This document shows positions 54,321 to 62,637 of a stretch of DNA of 64,000 nt, piece by piece. The stretch lies in the NCBI RefSeq assembly GCF_019801965.1, contig NZ_JAHVIA010000003.1:372001-436000 (forward strand). Direction: 5' to 3'. The position numbers were made by a program, and so were the translations under genes. Origin of the DNA: Salipiger bermudensis (GTDB lineage: Bacteria > Pseudomonadota > Alphaproteobacteria > Rhodobacterales > Rhodobacteraceae). The stretch's first letter is position 1; each line of letters begins with the position of its first letter. The notes under the pieces are model-generated. The model saw nothing but the letters and a program-made list of their open reading frames with translations. It made no database searches and was not told the DNA's origin.

Positions 54321-57300
54321 ATGGCGCAGTTTTCCAGCGTGGTGATCGGCAACGAATCCCTCCTCGTGCAATGCAGCGAGAAGCTCCTCGCGGCGGGGCA
54401 CCCGATCCGCGCGGTGGTGACCCGCAACGCGGATATCGCCGATTGGGCGGCGGGGCGCGGGCTCACGGTAATTGCGCCGGGCAAGGGGCTGGCCGGGCGG
54501 CTCGAGGGGCTGGCCTTCGACTGGCTGCTCTCCATCGCCAACCTCGACATGCTGCCCGCGGACGTGCTGGCGCTGCCCGACAAGGGCGCGATCAATTTCC
54601 ACGACGGCCCGCTGCCGCGCCATGCCGGGCTCAACGCCCCAGTCTGGGCGCTGATCGAGGGCGAGAGCCGCCACGGCATCACCTGGCACATGATCGAGGG
54701 CGGCATCGACGAGGGTGATATCCTCGTCTCGCGCGGCTTCGACATCGCGCCCTCCGATACCGCGCTGACCCTCAACACCAAGGCCTACGAGGCCGCCATC
54801 GACAGCTTTGGCGACCTGATCGAGCAGCTCGAGCACGGGCTGCGCCGCTTCCCGCAGGACCTGTCGCTGCGCAGCTACCATGCGCTGGCCGACCGGCCTT
54901 CGGCGCACGGGCTGCTCGATTTCACCAAGCCCGCGCCCGAGCTGGCGCGGCTGGTGCGCGCGCTGGATCACGGCGGCTACGCCAACCCGCTCTCGGCCCC
55001 GAAGCTGCGCGCGCGCGGCTCGCTCTGGCTGGTCGGCGAGGCGAGGGCGGTCGAGGGCAGCGGCGCTCCGGGCGCGGTGCTCGAGGCGACCGACGATCAC
55101 CTGACGGTGGCCTGCGGCAGCGGCGCGCTGCGGATGGCGCATTTCAGCCACCCCTGCGGCGCGCTGGCGCTGGTGGCGCAGGTCGGCAGGCCGGGCGAAG
55201 CTCTGGATCTTGTGTCCGAGGCTGAGCGCGCCGCCATCGCCGAGGCGGTGGCGCAGGTCGCGCCCCATGAGGGCTACTGGCGCAAGCGTCTCGCGGCGCT
55301 TTCGCCGGCAGAGCTTCAGGGGCTGGGCAAGGCGCGCGGCGAGGTCGTCTCGCGTCCGCTGGCGCTGGGCAATGCCGTTCCGGCGCATGTGATCGCTTGC
55401 GCCTGGGCGGCGCGGCTCGATGGGCACGAGAGCTGCGATCTGGCCTATGCCGATGCCGCGTTGACCAAGCTGGCCTCGGGCGGGGTCATCGCGCCGTCGG
55501 TGCCGCTGCGGGTCGAGGCAACCGGGAGCGTGGCGACGCTGGGGCAGAGCCTCGAGGCGGAGCTTTCCACCGTGCAGAAACGCAAGGGCTTCGCCACCGA
55601 CCTGCCGGCGCGCGAGCCACAGCTTCCCGGCGCGCCGCAGCTGCCGCATATCGGCCTGAGCTTTGGTGCGGGCCACATCATTGGCACTGCCATCACCGTC
55701 GAACTGACCGCCGAAGGCGCCACGCTGCACGCGGATACCGGGCGTCTGCCGCAAGCGCAGGCGCAACTGCTCGCCGCGCGGCTCGAGCTGATGGCGCGCG
55801 AGGCGCAGGGGCACTCCGACCTTGCCAGCCTGCCGGTGCTGCCGGAGGCGGAGCGGGATATGGTGCTGAATTTCTGGAACGCCACCGGAGAGGCCCACGA
55901 TCGCAGCCTGACCATGCAGGCCGCCTTCGAGGCGCAGGTCGCCAAGACGCCGGATGCCGTGGCGCTGGTCTTCGAGGATCAGAGCCTGACCTATGCCCAG
56001 CTCAACGCCCGCGCCAATCAGGCGGCGCATGTGCTGCGCGGCATGGGGGTGGGCGCTGGCTCGGTCGTGGGGCTCTTTACCCGCCGCTCGGTCGACCTGA
56101 TGGTCGGGGCGTTGGGCATCCTCAAGGCGGGCGGCGCCTACCTGCCGCTCGACCCGGCCTACCCGGCGGAACGCCTGCGCCACTACATCGCCGACAGCGG
56201 CGCGCCGGTGATCGTCACGCAATCGGCACTGAAGGGCGACCTGCCCGAGCACAGCGCCGACCTGCTGGTGATCGACGCCGATCCGCGCCTGCCGCAGGCG
56301 CCGACCGCGAACCCCGGCCCGGCCAGCACGCCGGAGGATCTCGCTTACCTGATCTATACCAGCGGCTCGACCGGCACCCCGAAGGGCGTGATGATCGAGC
56401 ATCGCAACGTGCTGAACTTCTATCTCGGCATGGATGCCAACGTGCCGCACGAGCCGGCGGGGACGTGGCTCGCGGTGACCTCGCTGAGCTTCGACATCTC
56501 GGTGCTCGAGCTGTTCTACACCACCGCGCGCGGCTTCAAGGTGGTGCTGACCTCGGACGAGGACCGGGCGCTGATCTCGAACGGGCCGATGCCTCTGTCG
56601 GACCGATCGATGCAGTTTTCGCTCTACTACTGGGGCAACGATGACGGCGCCGGGCGCGACAAGTACAAACTGCTGCTCGAAGGTGCCAAGTTCGCCGACC
56701 AGAACGGCTTCTGCGCGGTCTGGACGCCCGAGCGGCATTTCCACGCTTTTGGCGGCCCCTATCCCAACCCGTCGGTGACCGGTGCGGCGGTGGCAGCGGT
56801 GACGCAGAACATCGCGGTGCGCTCGGGCTCGGTGGTCGCACCACTGCACCATCCGGCGCGCATCGCCGAGGAATGGGCGGTGATCGACAACCTCACCAAC
56901 GGGCGCGCGGGGCTGGCCATCGCCTCGGGCTGGCAGCCCGACGATTTCGTGCTGCGCCCGGAAAACACCCCGCCCGACAACAAGCCCGCCATGCTGGAGA
57001 GCATCAAGCAGGTGCGCCGCTTGTGGCGCGGTGAAAAGGTCGGCTTCCCGCGCAAGGACGGCACCCTGCACGAGGTGGTGACGCAGCCGCGCCCGGTCTC
57101 GTCCGAGCTGCCGGTCTGGGTGACCACCGCTGGAAACCCCGAGACGTGGAAAGAGGCGGGGCGGCTGGGCTGCAACGTGCTCACCCATCTGCTCGGCCAG
57201 TCGATCGACGAGGTGGCAGACAAGATCCGGCTCTATCACGGTGCGCTGCGCGAGGCGGGGCATGATCCGAAGGACTTCACCGTCACGCTCATGCTGCACA

Positions 57301-59009
57301 CCTTCGTGGCCGCCACCCGCGAGGAGGCGCGCGAGGTCGCCCGCGAGCCGATGAAGGATTACCTGCGCTCCGCCGCCGGCCTGATCAAGCAATACGCCTG
57401 GGCCTTTCCGGCCTTCAAGCGCCCGCAGGGGCTCAACAACCCGTTCGAGCTAGATCTCGAGATCCTCACCCCCGAAGAGCTCGACGCCATCCTCGACTTC
57501 GCCTTCGAGCGCTACTTCAACGACAGCGGCTTCTTCGGCACCGTCGAGGATGCGCTGGCGCGCACCGAGGAGCTCAAGCGCATCGGCGTGGGCGAGATCG
57601 CCTGCCTGATCGATTATGGCATCGAGCGTGAGCAGGTGCTCGCCGGGCTGCGGCCGCTGGCGCAGGTGGTGCAGGCGGCCAACGTGGCGCCCGCGCTCGA
57701 CGCCGGCGATTTCTCCATCGCGGCCCAGATCCTGCGCCACGAGGTCACGCATCTGCAATGCACCCCCTCGATGGCGCGGATGATCGCGATGAACGACGAG
57801 GCGCGCTATGCGCTCTCGAAAGTGCAGCACCTGTTCCTTGGCGGCGAGCCGCTGCCCGGCGCGCTGGTGCAGGAGTTCGGCAAGATCACCGAGGCCAGCG
57901 TCACCAACATGTACGGCCCGACCGAGACCACGATCTGGTCTTCGACCGAGGCGGCGTCCGCCGGCGATGGCGTGGTTAATATCGGCCTGCCGCTGGCCAA
58001 CCAGCAGCTCTACGTGCTCGATGACGAGATGCGCCCGGTGGGCATCGGTCAGCCGGGCGAGCTATGGATCGGCGGCGAGGGCGTGACGCGCGGCTACTGG
58101 GGCCGCAAAGAGCTGACGGCGGAGCGCTTCCTGCCCAACCCGTTCCACGGCGGGCGGATGTATCGCACCGGCGATCTGGTGCGCCGCCGGATCGACGGAC
58201 GCATCGATTTCATCGGGCGCGTCGATCAGCAGGTGAAGATCCGCGGCTTCCGCATCGAGCTGGGTGAGATCGAGGCAGTGATGGAGGCGCAGCCGGGGGT
58301 GACGCAGGCGGTGGTAGCGGCGCGGGAGGACCAGCCCGGCGATATCCGCCTCGTGGGTTACTACAGCTCCGAGACACCGCTCGATGCCGCGGCGATGAAG
58401 GCCGCCATGGGCGCCGACCTGCCCGCCTTCATGGTGCCGGGGCAGCTGATGCGGCTCGAGAGCTTCCCCTTGACCCCGAACAAGAAGGTCGACCGCAAGG
58501 CGCTTCCGAAGCCGGTGTCGCGGCGGTCCAAGCTGACGCCTTCTGTGGAGGCCGCTTCGAAGGTTGAGGCCAGACCCGCCGCGGCGCGCGACGCCGGGCA
58601 GGGCAATGCCCGGATCGAGGCGCGGATCGCCGAGATCTGGTCGACGGTTCTGGGCGTGGCAGAGATCTCGGGGCGCGACAATTTCTTCGATCTCGGTGGC
58701 CACTCGCTGCTGGCGGTGCAGGCGCACCGCGCCATCCGCGACGAGCTCGGCGCCAAGGGCCTGTCGATCACCGACATCTTCCGTTTCCCGGTGCTTGGCG
58801 ATCTGACCGCGCGGGTGACGGGGCTCGTCGATCCCGAAAGCACTCCCGCTGCCGCCCCGAAGCGCGCGCCACGCCCGCAGCCGGCTGCCACCGCCGCGCC
58901 GGTGACCCCGATGCCCGAAGCGCCGGCCCCGATCGCCAATGACCGCGCCCGCGCGAGATCGGAGGCGATGGCGCGCCGCCGGGCGATGCGGGCGCGGCGT
59001 AGCGCCTGA
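54321..59009 (+). CDS. NRPS: formyltransferase, C-like, A domain with inserted luciferase-like monooxygenase, PCP
   Basis: A 1562-residue protein. Residues 1-300 form a formyltransferase-like domain with the N-H-D triad Asn92/His94 (INFHDGPLP) and Asp130. Residues 310-510 look like a condensation remnant without HHxxxDG. The A domain starts near 535 (LTYAQLNARANQ), with TSGSTGTPKG at 680. It is interrupted at about 764-1110 by an FMN-dependent luciferase-like monooxygenase (MQFSLYYWGNDDGAG start, WTPERHFHAFGG) and resumes to NMYGPTETTIW (Asn1196), MYRTGDLV and NKKVDRKAL. PCP Ser1462 lies in DLGGHSLLAV. This resembles the MupA/Atu3671 type. Specificity residues read D-I-L-Q-F-G-M-I-W-K, close to known glycine codes (by eye). 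Confidence 0.92.
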   Translation: MAQFSSVVIGNESLLVQCSEKLLAAGHPIRAVVTRNADIADWAAGRGLTVIAPGKGLAGRLEGLAFDWLLSIANLDMLPADVLALPDKGAINFHDGPLPRHAGLNAPVWALIEGESRHGITWHMIEGGIDEGDILVSRGFDIAPSDTALTLNTKAYEAAIDSFGDLIEQLEHGLRRFPQDLSLRSYHALADRPSAHGLLDFTKPAPELARLVRALDHGGYANPLSAPKLRARGSLWLVGEARAVEGSGAPGAVLEATDDHLTVACGSGALRMAHFSHPCGALALVAQVGRPGEALDLVSEAERAAIAEAVAQVAPHEGYWRKRLAALSPAELQGLGKARGEVVSRPLALGNAVPAHVIACAWAARLDGHESCDLAYADAALTKLASGGVIAPSVPLRVEATGSVATLGQSLEAELSTVQKRKGFATDLPAREPQLPGAPQLPHIGLSFGAGHIIGTAITVELTAEGATLHADTGRLPQAQAQLLAARLELMAREAQGHSDLASLPVLPEAERDMVLNFWNATGEAHDRSLTMQAAFEAQVAKTPDAVALVFEDQSLTYAQLNARANQAAHVLRGMGVGAGSVVGLFTRRSVDLMVGALGILKAGGAYLPLDPAYPAERLRHYIADSGAPVIVTQSALKGDLPEHSADLLVIDADPRLPQAPTANPGPASTPEDLAYLIYTSGSTGTPKGVMIEHRNVLNFYLGMDANVPHEPAGTWLAVTSLSFDISVLELFYTTARGFKVVLTSDEDRALISNGPMPLSDRSMQFSLYYWGNDDGAGRDKYKLLLEGAKFADQNGFCAVWTPERHFHAFGGPYPNPSVTGAAVAAVTQNIAVRSGSVVAPLHHPARIAEEWAVIDNLTNGRAGLAIASGWQPDDFVLRPENTPPDNKPAMLESIKQVRRLWRGEKVGFPRKDGTLHEVVTQPRPVSSELPVWVTTAGNPETWKEAGRLGCNVLTHLLGQSIDEVADKIRLYHGALREAGHDPKDFTVTLMLHTFVAATREEAREVAREPMKDYLRSAAGLIKQYAWAFPAFKRPQGLNNPFELDLEILTPEELDAILDFAFERYFNDSGFFGTVEDALARTEELKRIGVGEIACLIDYGIEREQVLAGLRPLAQVVQAANVAPALDAGDFSIAAQILRHEVTHLQCTPSMARMIAMNDEARYALSKVQHLFLGGEPLPGALVQEFGKITEASVTNMYGPTETTIWSSTEAASAGDGVVNIGLPLANQQLYVLDDEMRPVGIGQPGELWIGGEGVTRGYWGRKELTAERFLPNPFHGGRMYRTGDLVRRRIDGRIDFIGRVDQQVKIRGFRIELGEIEAVMEAQPGVTQAVVAAREDQPGDIRLVGYYSSETPLDAAAMKAAMGADLPAFMVPGQLMRLESFPLTPNKKVDRKALPKPVSRRSKLTPSVEAASKVEARPAAARDAGQGNARIEARIAEIWSTVLGVAEISGRDNFFDLGGHSLLAVQAHRAIRDELGAKGLSITDIFRFPVLGDLTARVTGLVDPESTPAAAPKRAPRPQPAATAAPVTPMPEAPAPIANDRARARSEAMARRRAMRARRSA

Positions 59010-59013
59010 GGCG

Positions 59014-59670
59014 ATGGATGCCGCCGCGCTGAGACTGGCGCTTTCGATGGTCCGCTTTCCCGAAGGGCTGGGCTGGGCCGTGACCGAAGCGACCAGCGAT
59101 CCCGACGCGCTCTTCCCCGAGGAGCGCGTCGCCGTGTCCAGAGCCATCCCCGCGCGGGTTGCCGAGTTTGCCGGCGGCCGCACCGCCGCGCGCGCCGCGA
59201 TGGCGCAGCTCGGCCTGCCGCCCTGCGCCATCCCCGCCCGTCCCGATCGCACGCCGCACTGGCCGAAGGGCGTGGTGGGGAGCATCAGCCATGCCGGGCC
59301 GCTCTGCATCGCCGTGGTGGGCCGCAGCGCCGACTGGCGGATGATCGGCGTCGATCTCGAACCCGACCATCCGCTGCCGCGGGATCTCGTTCCCGAGATC
59401 GCGACGCCCGACGAACTGGCGCTGCTTGCGCCGCTGCCGGAAGCGCTCGCCGCGACCCGGATCTTCAGTGCCAAGGAGGCCGCCTACAAGGCCCAGTACC
59501 CGCTGACCGAGGCGCTATTCGGCTTCGAGGCAATGGCGGCGAATCTGCAAATCGGGCGCATGAATATGGCAAAAAATGTCGGACTCGGGCACGGCGCGAT
59601 CCTGCCAATGTGGCAGCTTCTGGTCGCGAACCACGTCATTTCACTCTGCCTGAGCGCGAAAACCGGCTAA
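59014..59670 (+). CDS. Phosphopantetheinyl transferase (EntD/Sfp-like)
   Basis: A 218-residue product starting at 59014 (MDAAALRLALSMVRFPEGLG), four bases after the NRPS stop. It has GVVGSISHAGPLCIAVVG, the metal-binding IGVDLEP and the catalytic FSAKEAAYKAQYPL, the hallmarks of the EntD/Sfp family. It should convert the PKS ACP (Ser1806) and NRPS PCP (Ser1462) to holo form. Its presence in the operon supports the assembly line being functional. Confidence 0.93.
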   Translation: MDAAALRLALSMVRFPEGLGWAVTEATSDPDALFPEERVAVSRAIPARVAEFAGGRTAARAAMAQLGLPPCAIPARPDRTPHWPKGVVGSISHAGPLCIAVVGRSADWRMIGVDLEPDHPLPRDLVPEIATPDELALLAPLPEALAATRIFSAKEAAYKAQYPLTEALFGFEAMAANLQIGRMNMAKNVGLGHGAILPMWQLLVANHVISLCLSAKTG

Positions 59671-59717
59671 AACCCCCCGATATTGAGGCAAAAATGAGGC
59701 CGTGATCTGCGATACGG

Positions 59718-59774
59718 ACACGAATTGTTTCCTGTTCGTGTGCGTTTGAACGTGGCCAAATTGGGGCAAATTTG
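59718..59774. promoter_or_regulatory. Two inverted repeats before the Wzz-like gene
   Basis: ACACGAA (59718-59724) with TTCGTGT (59735-59741), and CAAATT (59757-59762) with AATTTG (59769-59774), in a markedly AT-richer intergenic patch after the transferase gene. They may be an operator pair, or the first a weak terminator. Regulator unknown. Confidence 0.4.
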
Positions 59775-59894
59775 TTAATTTATGTCTCGAAGGTGGCACG
59801 CTCCCGACGTGTTTTGGCCCAACTTGAGGGTCGGTCGAGAACGGTCGCTTTCTCCGAACGTAGGGTGGGGGCCAGACGTTGCCGGAGTAACGAG

Positions 59895-61220
59895 ATGAAC
59901 CAGTTCCAGTCGATCGGTGAGGTGCTGTCCGCACTGAAACGCCGTGCCCTGCTGATTTTCCTAGTGACCGTACTTGGTAGTGCCGCCTCCGTCTGGCTCG
60001 CCCTCAACCAAATCAAAGTCTTCGAAGCCACGGCCGTGGTGCAGATCGAGGAAGGCCAGGTGCCCGACTCACTCGCCGGGGCGTCGGCCCAGAACCAGGA
60101 TGCTGCCCGTCAGGTGCGCCTGATCGAGCAGCGCCTGATGTCGCGCGACAATCTCGTTGCGCTGATGCAGGAGCACGAGCTCTTCACCGCAGATCCCTCG
60201 ATGTCGATGGGCCAGCGCCTGTTCCAGATGCGCGAGGCGGTGCGCATCGAGGAAATCCGTGCCAACACCCCCAGCTATGCCGCCCAGCAGGAAATGCCCT
60301 CGGGTCTGCGGATCCGCGTCGCGCTGCCCGACGCCCAGAAGGCCGCCGACATTGCCAACCAGATGATGTACCAGGTCATCAACCAGTCGCGCGACCGCAG
60401 CCTGAGCAATGCCCGCGAGACGCTGGCCTTCTTCGAGAGCGAAGCCGAGCGGGTCGAAACCGAGATCGAGGCGATGGAAGCCGAGATCGCGAGCTTCAAG
60501 CGCGACAATGCCGAGGCCCTGCCCAGTGGCACCGGCGCGCTGCGCAGCCAGCTCACCACGCTCGAGGACAGCCAGCTCTCGCTGGAGCGCGAGATCGTCG
60601 AAATGGAGGGCAATTCGACCCGCCAGCGCGAAGAGGTGCTGGCCCGTCAGCTCGGCCTGATGCGCGAGCAGAGCGCCCTGATCGAGCAGCGGATCGCCGA
60701 GATCGACGCCACGCTGCTGCGCGCCCCGGAGGTCGAGCGTGAACTTTCCGCCCTCGAGCGCGATCTCGATCGCCTCAAGGATCAGTACAGCGTCATCACC
60801 CGCCGCAAGGCCGACGCGGAGATGGGCCAGATGCTCGAGGATCGCCAGCAGATGGACCGGTTCGAGGTGCTCGAGACCGCGCTCGTTCCCGAGGTCTCGG
60901 CGTCGAGTGGTCGCAAGAAAATCGTTCTGGCCGGGGTTGCCGCCAGCCTGTTTGCCGGCATCGGCCTCGCCTTCATGGCGGAGCTGCTGAACCCGGCGAT
61001 CCGCAGCGCGGCGCAGATGGAGCGGATCCTCGGGATGCAGCCGGTGGTCTCGATCCCGGTGATCGAAGCCCGGCGCGACCGCCAGGCCCGTCGGCTGCGC
61101 AGCATCACCGCGGCCGGTCTACTGGCGGCGCTGACGCTGGCGCTGCACCGGCTGTTCAGCGAGGTCATGCCCTGGCAGGGGATCGTGGACAGGTTCCTGC
61201 CGCGGATGGCCCGGCCCTGA
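59895..61220 (+). CDS. Second Wzz/GumC-like polysaccharide co-polymerase
   Basis: The start at 59895 (MNQFQSIGEVLSALKRRALL) follows GGAG by eight bases and gives 441 residues. TM1 is LLIFLVTVLGSAASVWLAL (about residues 20-38). A periplasmic Wzz region follows, with coiled coil at about 170-300 (LAFFESEAERVETEIEAMEA) and FEVLETALVPEVSASSGRKK before TM2 (IVLAGVAASLFAGIGLAFM). A third hydrophobic patch (TAAGLLAALTLALHRLF) ends the protein. There is no fused kinase; the kinase-like gene downstream is on the opposite strand. It should set length of, or pass on, the polymer of this island. Confidence 0.88.
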   Translation: MNQFQSIGEVLSALKRRALLIFLVTVLGSAASVWLALNQIKVFEATAVVQIEEGQVPDSLAGASAQNQDAARQVRLIEQRLMSRDNLVALMQEHELFTADPSMSMGQRLFQMREAVRIEEIRANTPSYAAQQEMPSGLRIRVALPDAQKAADIANQMMYQVINQSRDRSLSNARETLAFFESEAERVETEIEAMEAEIASFKRDNAEALPSGTGALRSQLTTLEDSQLSLEREIVEMEGNSTRQREEVLARQLGLMREQSALIEQRIAEIDATLLRAPEVERELSALERDLDRLKDQYSVITRRKADAEMGQMLEDRQQMDRFEVLETALVPEVSASSGRKKIVLAGVAASLFAGIGLAFMAELLNPAIRSAAQMERILGMQPVVSIPVIEARRDRQARRLRSITAAGLLAALTLALHRLFSEVMPWQGIVDRFLPRMARP

Positions 61221-61310
61221 GCGTCGCAGGGGTCGGGCCGGGGCCTGGCCTCTGCGACGCAGGCGCCGCCCGGCCTCACCGGGGCATCGCGTCTCCCGGA
61301 AGGCCCGGGC

Positions 61311-62441
61311 TCAGTAGGTGTAGTCGCGGACCTTGCTGTCCTCGGCCTTGTTGAGAACGGTGCCGAGAAGCGGCACGTCCTCGCCGAGCCGGCGCTGGAC
61401 CTCGAGAACTTCCTTCTCGGTGGTGATGCCGCCACCAAGGACCAGGATCACCCCGTCAAACTGGCTGCGGAACGCCATGACATCGTCGTAATAGAGCGCC
61501 GGCGGCAGGTCGAAGAGCATCACGTCGGGCGCGAATTCCTCTTCGATCCGTCGCAACGCGCTGCGGGTCTGCGGTGCCTGAAGCAGCTCCGAGGCGTAGG
61601 GCTCGACGGTGCTGTTGAAGCCGAAGGCGATGTTGCGCCCCGCGTGGATCTCGTTCTCGCCCATGCGGATCAGGTGATCCTCCGGCGCGACCAGCCCGCG
61701 CAGCACATCGCCCATCGAGCCGGGGTTCTTCACCCCGAGCACCTTGTGCAGCGAGGGCCGGCGCAGATCGCAATCGAGCAGCAAGGTGCGGCAATTCTGC
61801 TGCCGCGACAGGCTGATGGCGAGATTGGCCGCGGTGAAGGTCTTGCCGCAATCCTTGGTCGGCGAAGTGATTGCCACGCGGGTCCAGCCGCGCTCCGCCA
61901 GCGCCTGCAGGAGCCGGGTGCGCAGCACGTCGAAGGCGGCATGGGCCGGGTCCTGGCGCTCGGCGGTGATGATGCGGTGGCGCTCGAGATGGCGCGGATT
62001 GACGGTGAATTCCTGAAGCCGGTGCCAGAGCGGCGTCGGCCGGCGCACGGGGCCGTCGCTGAACGGCCGGCGCGGTGCCGGCTCGGGCCGCGCCTCGGGG
62101 GCGGGCGAAGACGCCAGGGTCGAGACCTTGTCGCCCTCGTGGACACGCAGGCGGGCGCGGATCTCCTCGCGTTTCGCAGCGGCCTGGCGGCGCGCCTCCT
62201 CGCGCGCTTCCGCGTCGCGTCGCGCCTCTTCGGCGGCGCGCTGGCGAGCCTCTTCCTCGGCGCTGCGCCGGGCGGCCTCCTCGGCCGCATGCGCGGTCTC
62301 CTCGGCCAGGGCGGCCTGATCCTCGGCACGACGGCGCTCGAGCCGCCGATCGCGGCTCTCGAGCGGCTCGATCGGCGGATCCTCGGGCCCGTCATCGACG
62401 GGAGTGCGCTTCCTGCGCCGGAACTTGCGTCTCTCAACCAT
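61311..62441 (-). CDS. CpsD/BY-kinase-like ATPase with charged N-terminal extension
   Basis: A start at 62441 (MVERRKFRRRKRTP) has AAAGG at proper spacing; product about 376 residues. Residues about 30-110 are an Ala/Glu/Arg-rich predicted coiled coil. The C-terminal ATPase has Walker A TSPTKDCGKTFTAANLA (the first Gly of the usual motif is Ser here), Walker A' LLLDCDLRRPSLHKVLG and Walker B VMLFDLPP, as in BY-kinases/CpsD. Tyr residues are sparse in the tail (DYTY), unlike the Tyr clusters of Wzc. It should energise or regulate the Wzz-like partner, but kinase activity is uncertain. Confidence 0.85.
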   Translation of the reverse strand: MVERRKFRRRKRTPVDDGPEDPPIEPLESRDRRLERRRAEDQAALAEETAHAAEEAARRSAEEEARQRAAEEARRDAEAREEARRQAAAKREEIRARLRVHEGDKVSTLASSPAPEARPEPAPRRPFSDGPVRRPTPLWHRLQEFTVNPRHLERHRIITAERQDPAHAAFDVLRTRLLQALAERGWTRVAITSPTKDCGKTFTAANLAISLSRQQNCRTLLLDCDLRRPSLHKVLGVKNPGSMGDVLRGLVAPEDHLIRMGENEIHAGRNIAFGFNSTVEPYASELLQAPQTRSALRRIEEEFAPDVMLFDLPPALYYDDVMAFRSQFDGVILVLGGGITTEKEVLEVQRRLGEDVPLLGTVLNKAEDSKVRDYTY

Positions 62442-62527
62442 GTTCATGCCTTTGCGCTCCGCAGATCATGCGGCGCTTGAGAGCCTACCAGAACCTTGAA
62501 CACCTGCATCGACCAGCCCGTTTACGG

Positions 62528-62557
62528 GCATGCCGACCGCTCGAAGATTCGGCATGC
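62528..62557. promoter_or_regulatory. Inverted repeat upstream of the BY-kinase-like gene
   Basis: GCATGCCGA (62528-62536) and TCGGCATGC (62549-62557), a perfect 9-bp inverted repeat with a 12-base spacer, 87 bases upstream of the kinase start. It could be an operator or, if transcribed, a hairpin. Confidence 0.45.
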
Positions 62558-62637
62558 GTTAACCTTGCTTCCCTTTAAGCAGAGAAATTTGACCAAAGTG
62601 AGGAGGGGCCCGCCGGGCCGCTGCCGCACCGGCTCGG

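Noticed and set aside
54075-57392. Minus-strand frame of 1105 codons opposite GT2/NRPS
   Set aside because: Shadow frame; the plus strand has full NRPS core motifs.
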